Part shown: positions 39,451 through 64,000 of the stretch, piece by piece
Layout: every line of letters starts with the position of its first letter
Position numbering within the stretch: the first letter of the stretch is position 1
Assembly (NCBI RefSeq): GCF_040412425.1
Contig: NC_089782.1
Location: forward strand, 19,455,622-19,519,621
Direction of reading: 5' to 3'
DNA: 64,000 nucleotides
Origin: Macrobrachium rosenbergii
Lineage: Eukaryota; Arthropoda; Malacostraca; Decapoda; Palaemonidae
Made by a program: the position numbers and the translations under genes
The notes under the pieces: model-generated
The model's database searches: none
Seen by the model: the letters and a program-made list of their open reading frames with translations, nothing else
What the model was told of the DNA's origin: nothing

Positions 39451-40502
39451 GAGTCCATGGAGCATACTTGGTCAAAAGAGGGTTTCGGGAGGGTGAAGCA
39501 GCGATGCTATAGGTACCTCCCTCATTATGCAATTCAGCAGTTACAGAATTCTTTGTGTTAATTTAAAAGAGAACTTTATTTATAGAAACATCAAATTATA
39601 ATTCATGGCAATGTTGCAATTAATTATTGATAAAAACAGCCTATGAAAATATTAAGACGTGACAACGCTTTCCTCTCGTGTTGCCAAATCTTCATTTACC
39701 TTAAGGGGATGGTGAAGAGAAAACAATTATAGTTTTGGGTCAGTAGCTCTGGGTCAATCCTGTTCATTATAGGACCTCTGTTCTTTACAGTCAAGCAGTC
39801 ATGATGAGCCTTGGTAATATGTAAAATACAAGAAAAGCCAAGAAACTTTATCATTTTTAAAAAGAATACCAACGAGCTTTACAATTAATGAAAATTTTGT
39901 AAACTTAAAAAAGGTCAAAAATTAATTTACATGACTTATTATTTTCATTCCTGAGAGAGAGAGAGAGAGAGAGAGAGAGGCAATTAACTGGAATTAGTTA
40001 ATATTTAAGTCTGATTTCATTTTATCTCGCGTCTTCATGTATGATAATAACTTTTTGTTCCCAAAAGTAGCGTTATCTCTGAACTGTTGTTTGTAAGAAA
40101 GGAAAATCAGGAAATACCATGTTGATTTATAACAGGTCAAAGGAAAGGGTATCCACAGTCTGGGAGTTACCTTCGAGAAATGGAAACTTGTCAACAGTAT
40201 AAGGAGGCTTGGGGCCCCCTTTTTGATCAGCCTCGATGGATTACCTGTAGAAGCTACAGATAGATCATTGCTGTCATGCTTGTACACATCAGGAGTTTTG
40301 GACAAACCAGATCACTTGCAGGTGGCTTGCCATTTTACTCTGGAGTATCATCATGTGGCACCTTTTGCAAGGGAATCTTATGTTGCACATGCATGATCCA
40401 GGGTTTGAGTATGCATATATATGGATTTTTGGCAAGCCAAGATTTTGCACGATCAGGTTTGTACAAAGTATATCTTAGTTTAACCGGACCACTGAGCTGA
40501 TT
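39069..40502. other. intergenic sequence outside the gag-like relic
   Basis: 39451-40300 is AT-rich with a (GA)n run at 39954-39979. 40140-40460 is less AT-rich and has an open plus-strand stretch without a recognised domain. Confidence 0.4.
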
Positions 40503-40725
40503 AACAGCTCTCCTAGGGCTGGCCCAAAGGATTAGATTTATTTTATGTGGCTAAGAACCAACTGGTTACCTAGCAATGGGAGCTACAGCTTACTGTGGAA
40601 TCCGAACCACATTATGACGAGGAATGAATTTCTATCACCAGAAATAAATTCCTCTAATTCTTCATTGGCCGGTCAGAGAGTGGAACGCTGGGCCATCAGG
40701 TGTGTACAGATCGACATGATCCCCA
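40503..40725. repeat. interspersed repeat of the CTAAGAACCAACTGG type (SINE-like)
   Basis: CAGCTCTCCTAGGGCTGGCC, GTGGCTAAGAACCAACTGG, TTACCTAGCAATGGGAGCTA, GAATTTCTATCACCAGAAAT and TCTTCATTGGCCGGTC appear in order. I recognise this arrangement as a repeat common in decapod sequence. The orientation of any tRNA-like head is unclear. A short piece (ACAGGGCTGGCCTGAAGG) also occurs near 34842. Confidence 0.65.
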
Positions 40726-43700
40726 TGGTATCAAATGGCTGCACACACACAATCCCAGGATCATACACTTATCAAGGGAGGAGGTAGTGGTGGCTTGACT
40801 CTTCATACCTTGGCAGAAGTATGAACAGGAGAGTGCTGAACAGTCCTCATGCTCTGGAATTTAACAGGGAGACTGGTTTGGAATAACCCTTGGAGAACCA
40901 GGTGTCAACTCTACCTACAGTAAAAAACTTGCCTACAGGTGAGCGAATGCCATCACCAGCCTCAGAAAAACGAAGGTGCTCACGAAGTCTGACAGAACTT
41001 GTGAGAGGGCTTCTAAAAGACCTCTTTTTTTTTTTTTTTTTTTATCTTACTCCATTCATGAATCTTACTCTCCTCAGCTTCTGTAGAAGACATGTAACAG
41101 ATAGCAGCACCGGAGGATTACAGCTCATACTTGATCCCACAATTGCTACAAGAGGCTCAAAAAATTCAGTGTTTTGATTATATATTAAAAATTCACAATT
41201 ATATAAAGAAAAATTTATTTGTAAAAGTTAAAAACAGACTTTCAAACACTGTCCTCATGTTTATGTTAATAAAGTGTTGCATTTCTTAGTGGAAACAGCA
41301 GTGAAAGATGGGTTGCTCAGAATACTGAGCAGAAATATTAATAAATACTTGAGTTAAGCCATCGATGAAGCATTAGTAGATGGTGGTGAACCACAAACAT
41401 GGGTCCCTGTCTCACTTGGAGAGAACTTTGCACATGCATACACACACACATCTGTACTCATTGTCAGGAAAGTGCAGGCTGGTCATCTATCCTCACAAGG
41501 GTGACTCTTTTGCAAGCCAAACAAGAGCAAATAGGTGGGGAGAAAGAGTAGGCCGAGAGGAAGGAGCCAAAGGGTCAGCAGTATCAAAAGCAAAGTGATC
41601 CCCTCAGAAGAAAACAGTGAACACCTTTAGGTCTTCCTCAGCTACTACCCTAACTCTCCACTATGCAGGAGACCAGCCAGCACACACAAATCCATTGCAG
41701 AACAAAATGGTACAGTAACACCAGGGACATGAAGCAGCCAGCCAATTTGATGATCAGGCAGAACATTTCAAGATGTCTATAGATGACAGTGGCCTTAGAA
41801 AAGGTACCTGATGACAGCAGATGGGTGGGGGTCACCGCCCCACCTCACAACCATCTACCCTGGTACCAAGTTTCAAGACCAATTCAAGTGTCAAAAACAG
41901 CAACACTTACATCCCAATTGAATGTTTCTTCCTATCTGTGATGAATAATCCATGATGTGATAGCTCATCCATCTGTTCTCAAAAGGTAGTGTTGCCATTT
42001 TCTTGAAATTTTTCTCGTATTTTATCCAAACCTTTTGCCCAGTGTCCTGTTCTTTATTCTATGATTTTCATCATTTGAAATTTTGGAGTCACATTTTTTG
42101 GGTCCTTTTTGTGTGTTTTCGAGTTTGAAGGTTTTGTCTGAGAATGCCATGCTGTATCCCCATCCTTTGCATGCTTCTGAAATTTTACTGGAACTTTGCA
42201 AATAGCTGACATGATGTATTTCTTCCTATCCTTAGCTAACAGCAGATTTAAGAACTATTTTCTTTTAGTATGAATTTGCTACTTTACAAACAGTCCCCAA
42301 TTCTGGGTTAATATTCTCTAGTTGTACACTTTTGCCTTCCATTGTTTGTTTAATCTCGACTAATTCAAATGGTTTCTCTTCCATAGCAATGATGGGGTAT
42401 GTCTTTTGAGAAATTCTACAACTTTATCTGGATACTGTATTTTGTTTGGATGTTGAACAGTTACCTTTAGTTCCTTCACATTCTATGCATGAAATATATA
42501 GAAAGATAACCGTATCTTCAGATGAGGTTGGTTTTTTATTATCTTTTGTCCATAAAAACACAGTGGATCTACTGTTCACTCGGTCACAATCATAATTTGT
42601 TTTCTCCATGAACAGGTTCTTTTGTCAAGATTCCTTAGTATTTTGACATATCTGAAAGTGCACTATGTCAACTTTTCAATTTTACTGCAATACAGTATAG
42701 TTTCCAGTTTCAGATAATAATCCCTTCTCTAATCTTTTATTTGAAAAGTATCAGAGGCAATGCAGTTGGTAATCCTTTTCATGCAAAGTATTAAACATAT
42801 TCCATACTATTCTTACCAAGTATTTGACGTGGGCTAATAGGTAACCCTAATCATGAAAAACCCTGTAAGAACCACTTACACAAATGATTATGTATGCAAG
42901 TTTCAATACTCTTCTATTCCTAATTCCAGCACAAACCTTTTTAGGTTTTATTTTTGAGAAAACAATATCCTTACATCATCAAGGAGGAAAATAACTGGAA
43001 TTTACTTAGGAAGGAAGAATAAACTAAATTAAAAAGTTAATAAGTATTCTTTATTTACAATAAAATATTTTTCTATAAATTAAATTGAGAACAGGTTTTC
43101 AAAGTCATAAACCTACTACTTTGCCTCAGACGTACAGAAATACTTTAAATATAAAGCCTATGTTAAATAACATATGTTTCAAAAAATTATTGCTTGATAT
43201 GCAAAATAAAACTTTTACACATCACATACTGATATTATCGGTACAAACAAATTTACAAAAGGAATATTGGACTATGGTACAAGTTTTGTATTTTCAGGAA
43301 TTGTAGGCCTGGAAAGAAGTTTGGTAATCTTAATCTTAGAAGCAAAACAAAATAATAATTTGATGATAAAATACAGAAATCAGTTACTAAAATGACAATT
43401 TACACTTCTAAATCTGAATGGAACAGAACATGACGTACAAAACTAATGTCTATACTAAGTGAAGGTATCGCAAGTCATTCACTTAATCACTCGAAAGCTA
43501 CAAGAAAAAAATATAAATCCACAAATGTCAAAGCATGTCTTCTCAATATCAATTCTTTAATTTGTTGCTTGGATGAGTAACACAACTAACATAGTGGGGA
43601 CTCCCAACATTTGAAATGCTCATCGAAATACTTAGGATGCCAAGGATTTTTAAAGAACTCTCAAGGTGAAGGAATTTCATTTAATTAAACAGCCATATAC

Positions 43701-46700
43701 ATATATATATAATATATATATATTATATATATAAAACAATATATGACATCCCCACTCCAAAGAAACTATATTCCTTCCCTCCCCTATGATTCTTGCAAGC
43801 CAACACCTTAAGAGGAGAGAGTGCTGTTCTTGTAATTCATCCAATTACCTCAATTTTTTTGTAATGCTTGGAAAATTTCACAACAGCAACTACGTTTAGA
43901 GCACCACCCAATGCATTATGCATAAAAGTTTACTTGTACGTTCAAAATGAGATCAATACCATAGCACTACTGCACAAGCCACAGATGGCTTTCAGGAAAT
44001 TAACTCTGATAATTGTAATAATTCTTGTTGTAAGTAGGTAGTGAAAAATATTTCACAGAACACCCATCCTCAACATAAAAGAAACAAACTTTATTTTTAT
44101 TATATACTCAAAGATCCGAAAATGAAGTACTTAGAACCTGACAGGGTTCTACCTGGAAATGTAATTTTATGCAAGTTCTGTACAGCTCCCTGTGTCCATA
44201 CCTACTAAATATTCAAATTTACATATGCTCCTGGAATTCAAATAAATACATATATAAAAAAAATCAATCCTGAACAAACTTTTCTATGAACACCATGACG
44301 GCTAATAAAGGAATTGTACATTATCACATGCATCTCCTTTCTCCATATACTGTAGTGTATGTCAAAAGCCAAGACATCAGGCCTGCAACTGGCAGAAAAC
44401 ACTCAGCGCTTGGTAAACTACTCTGCCTGGCTCAAATCCAGGTTTATTTGCATTCACAAATTTCCATGACTGCTTTACATTTTTACTTATGTCTTGCTTA
44501 CTCATAAACATTTTCTTGCTTTTTTTCCTAGTATTTTCCTTGTACAACACTCCCATAAAACACATTAATTTTTCATATCACTTCAATTATAAGATTTTTT
44601 AAACCATAGTAAAAGTAGGATGATTACCTAAATTTCCTAAAAATAAAACTGAAAAAACTCAAGTGCACTTTTTGATAAAACATGAATTATAGAATCACTT
44701 AAAGTAAAATTTTGTATTAAACAATTTTACCGAGTTATGATTTCACTATTAAAAAATTTTTTTTTAAACATCCCACTACTAACCAGGAAATCAACTATGA
44801 CCAAATAGTCCAGAGGTTAACCACACTATCCACAATTATGTAATAGTTAAGTGATCATACAAAGGCAACCTGTACAACGGCATCTTTTATGTTAAAACAC
44901 TAATTTTTACATATGTGTTCAGTACCTTCTGTAAAACACAATCCTCTCCAAATAATTTTGAAATAATATTAATAAAAGGGTGGGAGAACAAACCAACTAA
45001 CCTAAAGATGAGGGGAGGTTATTGGTAAGCTGTCCAACCACACCGATGAGGTCTCTTAAGCTGGCCAAGGGACATTGTAGATAGGTTAGAACTACTAGCA
45101 AATCTACACACAAGCCCTCCTTACTATACAAAAAAAAAGTTGAGCAGAACTTTCATAAAACAGACATACAGTAAACACTAATGGCAGACTGAACTCTGGG
45201 AAACTAAGAAAATACAATTTGGATAACAAACGGTTACATTAAAAACCTGACAATCAAGAATGCAAAAGTACCAAACAAGCAAGCAACAAGGAAAAAATAG
45301 CAAGCATAGAATAGATACAATGGTGAATGTTTAACCTAAAAAACCAAAACTTAAAACCCTGATCCCTGGTTGAAATTTGGTTGTGTGGAATCCCGTGCAT
45401 TTGGCAAGGAGCATGCAACAGGGTCAATTAGAAAAACCGAAAATCGACAGAATCACAGCACAATTTATCCAAATGACAAAAAATTAAGTGACAGTATGGA
45501 ATGTTTGCTAGTCAACAGCTCCTTGGAATTTCACTGACAAATATAAATTCTTGGTTCTATAAGCTACATCTGTATAAAGGTAGTGGATTTTTCTGTTATT
45601 GCAAAACTGACAAGACAATTGCCAAGTAGAAGATTGCACATAGTATGACATCCCAAAGTGAGAGCTGGTAGAAAATTCAGGTATAAAGTTAAAGAACATG
45701 GACAGTAGTAGGTTTCACAAAGAGAACATGATAAACAAGAACTGCTACATGTTTATATACATGGACGGAGTGGTGAAAAGATGATGGTTAGTGTCAGAGA
45801 GATGGAACTGTAATGAACTACCAGCTACAATTTACATTAAAACACACATTTCTATTTATGAAAGGGATCCAACAATACTTTCAAGTGGTCTCAATATTGT
45901 AGTTTAAAAAGTTCTGCAAAATCAAGTTCAACTGCCAAAAAGAATATAGTATCACATGTAGATGAAAATTTCTACCATAATTAAATAAGGTAAACATGAT
46001 AGTCTCTTGAACGTTACAGAAGCCATTATCGCATTCAATCTGCATAATATATAACCCTATTTCTGATTTCCAAAATGAAACCAAGAACCATCTTTGATTG
46101 CCAAGAACACACAGAGGACTACTTTAAAACTCCACACTACTAATGTGTAATGTATCAAGAGGCTGCAATATTCTTCTAATATACATACTTTGGTTCAGGT
46201 ACTCTTCATGCCCTCACAGACTATGAAAAGAAATACCATTATTTAAAAATTATACATCTGGCACAAGTAACCAGCTTTTGTAAATATCCTAAGATTGATC
46301 CTTTCTGCACTGGTTTGGTCTACAGGAAAGTAGCACAGAAGACATTACAGTTCTAATGAGTTCCCTCTTGTTGGCTGAAAAGAAAAGTTTATGCACTGGA
46401 ACCAAGAGCTTACAGACCTGCCTAAAAGTAATAAAGTATATAAATTACAAATTTGTCAAGGTCACGAAAAAGAAAGATAAGACTATGAGGACTTTGAAAT
46501 TTCAACAATTTATGTATCAACTTACATAGTATCACATTTACCTGAGACCTTGCCAAAATATCCATAACAAATTTTTAAAATTCCATCTATGGTAACGTTG
46601 GTCCAGTACTGGGAGTCTAAGGGGTACAAGGCCTACATATAGCAAAGTACCTTAAGAGGTTCTTGTAACTTTCACAGTATACTTTTCAGAATCTTAAAAT

Positions 46701-47588
46701 GGTGATGTATGGATTTTTAACAAAAACAGTTCCAAATCCTAGAAATTCTGAGAAATTTAAATCTCCACCAGTTCATATTATATGAAGCTGGCATATTTTT
46801 CAAGAAATACGATACAGACAGGTAAAAATACCATCACTATTACACAGTTTAAAAGGATGCTTTATCAAACTCACTTGCTTACTGAACATTTTTCTAGTCT
46901 CAGGAAGCACTCTTACAAAATCAAGCTTTCAAATATCTAAAGTAGTGTAAGAATGAAATTTTCAATATTTTCAAGACAAATCATATAAAAGGTATGTGGA
47001 GTGTATGAATATCAATTTTCATGTTTTCTGATAAAAATTTCATCAAAGAATATAGGGGCTTGTGGAGCATCATTACAGTTGAGTACTTGCCTTTTTCTAA
47101 GAGAAAGTGATAAAATATGGCTTTCTTTATTGACAGCAGTATCAAATTCATACAGTTAACAATAGCAAATGCCATTTCCAACAAATTTCATGTTAAAACA
47201 AGCCACAAAATCAGGTCAACAAATGAACTGTGTATATACCATGATATTGAATAAAATTACACAATAACTGAGCACTAACACTGAATCAAAATACTGTCAC
47301 CAACTCAAGTCCTAATAGAAAGAATGAAAGCCACATACAACTCTTCTAGGTAAGTCTTGATGGAGAAGACAAACTTTAACTGCTTCCAAACTGCACTGAG
47401 AGAACTTAATTATTTTCAAAGGTAACCAGACCATTTATCAAGAGGCTCAACACTGGAATCATTTACCACTTCCATCATATCGCACAAAACTGTAATCCCA
47501 CTGTGGTCAGTGTTCACTCAACACTCAAAACAGCACTTTCACTTAATCACAACCATCTCAGCAACTTGCATACAAAACACGCAAAATG
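40726..47588. other. intergenic region and MIER1 3' flank
   Basis: It holds a T run at 41024-41042 and a short stretch (41655-41745) directly related to 1896-1995 (GGAGACCAGCCAGCACAC). 41375-41590 is related in inverted orientation to about 2210-2380. A TA-rich patch lies at 43697-43735. The part just below 47588 should be MIER1 3' UTR. No other coding exon recognised. Confidence 0.5.
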
Positions 47589-60723
<13,135 letters not shown>

Positions 60724-61504
60724 CTAAAACAAAAAAAATCAATTGATGAGATCAACTTACTTAACAAAACCCTGAAAAATCACTAAACTAAAATAGCATC
60801 TTCTTTCTATCAGTCCTACAAAAACCATTGTTCTTTAGACCTAAAAATAGGAAATCCCAATGATATGAATACAACATTAACCCTCGAGTAAAAAGCCAGT
60901 CGAAAGCTCCCCTGTTTTATCCTTTTTGAATTTTGGAAAAATACAATATCTCATTTACATTATTGTGGCTTTTTACTCACTATTTCTGAACACAATATAG
61001 TGAAGCACCACAGATAATATTAACCCTTATTTGTACCTATCTCTAACTATTTCTGGTACAAGATTTCATCAATCCACTATAACACAGTAACTCTGTATAC
61101 CTGTTCCCCTACGTGGGAGTGGAGAAGGAAGAGTTATAATGATGTACCAAAATAAACAAATGTTTTCCCAATCAACAAAAAATTCTGGAATATTTGCATA
61201 TCTCAGGATACAGAAATAAAAAGGAAAAATGGGAGCATAACTACCAAAACTTTACCTAAACCAACCAAACCATTCCTTATTATCCCATTATTGTGCAACT
61301 AAAAATACTTATGTTTTGGTAAGAATCTGACAAACAATAAGGTACTTTTGCTCTTCTTAGATTAGTAAATGAAGCATATAAAACCTAAAGATATCAATAT
61401 TAAAATAAGAAAATGGCAAAAAAAAAATAATGTACTGTGAAAGCTGTGCTATTCGGCAGCTTTGCCTTCTTTAATCAAACAAATATTTCCGACAGGTTTT
61501 GAAT
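60724..61504. other. sequence upstream of the MIER1 microexon
   Basis: AT-rich. The MIER1 initiator exon should lie here or further up, but I found no ATG exon ending in a strong phase-0 donor. Confidence 0.4.
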
Positions 61505-61941
61505 CCTCGATTATCTGCAAGCACTACAGCACCCCAATGTAGCCTGTACGTACAAAGTACAATACTTTACACAATTCACAAAAATGAATAAAATGCTTTC
61601 TGTAGGTTTGGCAATGTTGCAAGCACAGAAAAACATGATGAAATGGATACTGTGAAAGGGTAGGCCAGGGTAAGCGTCTTCGGAAGGAAGGGATGTGGGG
61701 GGGGGAGTCACTGGCTGACTAACTTGAGAGAGCTGTGTTGGGAAGGCTGGGAGGACCCTCGTCTGCTTGGGAGCTTTCACAACTGTTGCTGGCTTAAAAG
61801 CAACGTCATAAAAAACACTATTGCATGTCATTTTGTTTATTGCTTTTGAGTGTTTGGGTAATATTGTGGGGGTTGGCTTGGGCAAGTGCAGCAGGAAAGG
61901 TAAATGGGGAGGGTGGGGAGGTGGGTTGGGCTTCGGTGACC

Positions 61942-62013
<72 letters not shown>

Positions 62014-62248
62014 AACTTGTTCATAATCTTACACACAATATACTGTCCTATTTGGTTTTTATTTGGTGTATTATAGTACTGTACAGTGTACTCAGTGTTG
62101 TTTATAAGCATATGCATTACTATGTAAGGAAAAAATGAGCAGAAAGTTACAAAATAGCAATTTTGCATCCATAAAGCATTTTCTGCAAATTTCCAATATC
62201 CACAAAGGCCTCGCATATACTGTACTGTATTACTGCGGATAATCGAGG
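61505..62248. mobile_element. MITE-like element with CCTCGATTATC ends
   Basis: CCTCGATTATCTGCA (61505-61519) is inverted at 62234-62248 (TGCGGATAATCGAGG), one mismatch in 15. The sequence between includes a (GA)n tract and no convincing gene. Minus-strand open stretches here are therefore judged non-coding. The outer ends are not fixed. Confidence 0.55.
61945..62011. repeat. (GA)n microsatellite
   Basis: About 66 bp of pure GA repeats inside the MITE-like element. Confidence 0.97.
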
Positions 62249-64000
62249 GAATACGGCATTTCCAGTAAGATTAGTGATCAAATGATGTGAAAACTGAAGC
62301 AATGTAAATTACTGTTGGACAACTAGTTCACAAGATAAACAGATCAGATCAAATGTAAAAGAACCAATATGCGAGGAAACTAGGCACCAAAGGAGTGGTG
62401 GTTGGCACATCTACTCTGTAATGCTTAAGTGGTACAATACTCCTTGGTGTCTAACCAAGACATGAGCAGGTTTAAAAACAAAACAAACATGCTGCAGTAA
62501 TTAATTCATAAACAAGATGACCTCAGTCAACCCTCTCCATAATCACCAAGTCTTAACCTAACCAATGACTGTAAATTCATCTCCACAAGAACCAATGAAT
62601 ATATAAATTCCATCTACAACTGCCAATAATAGGAGATTTATCCATCAGCCTGGTATTGATTTCCAATTCAATAAAGGCCTAGATCCATTTTTATAAACAA
62701 CTAAAATTACCTTTCTTAGGAAAAATAAGCTGTTTGGCCTATATTTTGGTAACGAAGGGAAATTCTTTACTGCCCAACAGGGTGAAGGGAGAGAGCAGAA
62801 GCATCAGCAACCAAAGACATATATGTATATATAGTAGGATATTCACTAGGGTTTCAAGGATTCCATGGTCAGGCAACAGCAACTTCGGTCACGTTAGAGC
62901 CTAACTGTTCCAAAGGATACTTCTGGCAATTAACAGGAATGGTAGAATGTACAAGAGCTGGCTAATTCTATTTGATCAGGTCAAAGTCATAAACTTGATT
63001 CAAGATGTTATGATATACTGTATAATCCAGATTATCAATAGATTTTTTAACCTTTATAAATGCAAAGTCAACAGTTCCCAAAAATTTTATGCAAAGGCTG
63101 TAACATAATGGCTGTGGTATTTAATATAAAGTAGATACCACCATACTTAACTAACTGTATTCCTAGTGTTTTTATATTATTCAGGCGCAACTTTTCTACA
63201 ATACTATTTTAATTAGTAATGAATAGTTGTTAATATAAGATATATTAAGCACAAACTTTATAACTACTGCTTATGGATATGTGATGCCATATTAGGAGGT
63301 ACACCTGTCAAGTTGAAGTTCTTTACAATAAAAAAAAAATGGTGCCACATAACATAACCAACATCTCAGGAACTATCAATTTCCATTGTGCCGTTAATTG
63401 GCGCAGGATTGGTAGAGTAGAATGCAGTGTGGGGGGGTCACATCTTACTTTGGGGGGAGGGGGGGTCCAAAGGGGCAATGCTTCCCCGGAAAGGTTAGGT
63501 AAAGGTAATCCCAGGGAGGTCATATTCCCTCTGAAATGGCTACCAAGCCTACAGTTACCCTGACCCCTCATCACTCTGCAGTCACTCCACAAGTTGTTCT
63601 TCTAAGATTAAAAATAAACAAAACAAATATTACAGCCTAAATAATTACAACTTAAGAACAATTTACAGTGAATTCCAACCTAATCCATAGACTATGTACA
63701 TATGGTTTAGGCTTGGGCCACGAGAATTTGAGGGCTAGTTCAAGGTTGAGAAAAAAACCCCTAGAACTCTTTAATAGGGGTAAAACGAGTATACACACAG
63801 CATAGCCATCCAATAGGCCTACAGTGCTCCCAATGAATCTGTTTTACCTTGCTCTGCCTAACCTATCTTCAAAATGATTTCCTTCCCACTGGTAAAAAAA
63901 AAAAAAAATTATAAAGGTAGCCTACAATGCTTCCCAAAGTATAGCATGTGTTACAGCAACTAAGGCCAACCCTCACAAAACCTGGCCTCCGCAGACGCAA
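62249..64000. other. sequence upstream of MIER1, nothing recognised
   Basis: G-rich runs at 63430-63472 stand out from AT-rich surroundings. No exon, CpG-dense promoter or RNA gene could be supported. Confidence 0.4.

Noticed and set aside
61511..62216. Proline-rich minus-strand open frames upstream of MIER1, considered as a first exon
   Set aside because: They cross a (GA)n tract and lie between the inverted ends of a MITE-like element; no phase-0 donor leads to the microexon.

Overview
This window is animal nuclear DNA: AT-rich, with intron-split genes bounded by GT/AG splice sites, long microsatellites and dense transposon relics. The repeat content (a DIRS-type tyrosine-recombinase retrotransposon, Jockey-type and other LINE relics, a SINE with a '...CTTTGGCCTAAAT...' tail, and another SINE-like repeat starting near 'CTAAGAACCAACTGG') points to a decapod crustacean such as a shrimp, prawn or crayfish. 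That assignment is inference from recognised repeat style, not a database match.

Two conserved protein-coding genes can be read exon by exon. On the plus strand, 528-24516 holds the last five coding exons of an RCBTB1/RCBTB2 orthologue (RCC1 repeats plus BTB domain). The RCC1 propeller lies before the window start. The window contains the post-propeller linker, the BTB domain and the complete C-terminus. On the minus strand, 60723-47589 holds nearly all of a MIER1-type chromatin co-repressor (acidic N-terminus, ELM2, SANT, C-terminal tail). It comprises eight ordinary coding exons plus a predicted 9-nt microexon, and its first exon(s) were not found. All splice phases match in both genes. The two genes converge, with about 23 kb between their stop codons.

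Most of the rest is mobile DNA. RCBTB intron 2 (1452-7609) holds a SINE, a gag-like retroelement relic and a decayed LINE reverse transcriptase. RCBTB intron 3 (7708-23954) is a 16-kb transposon store: a GA-anchored minisatellite, a 1.45-kb TA-flanked DNA transposon, a Jockey-type LINE interrupted by both a 266-bp MITE and a 2.2-kb TTAA-flanked piggyBac-like element built of about five 370-bp repeats, and then a DIRS-like element (RT, RNase H, tyrosine recombinase). The convergent intergenic region holds a 0.7-kb MITE, a probable second DIRS recombinase relic, a foldback element, a second gag-like relic split by a SINE, and an unrelated SINE. MIER1 introns and upstream sequence hold at least three further inverted-repeat elements and a minus-strand SINE.

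No tRNA, rRNA, CRISPR array or prokaryotic-style operon was recognised. No new multi-gene biological system is evident. The most informative unusual structures are the nested transposon stack, the repeat-built piggyBac-like element, the shared LINE/SINE tail and the MIER1 microexon.
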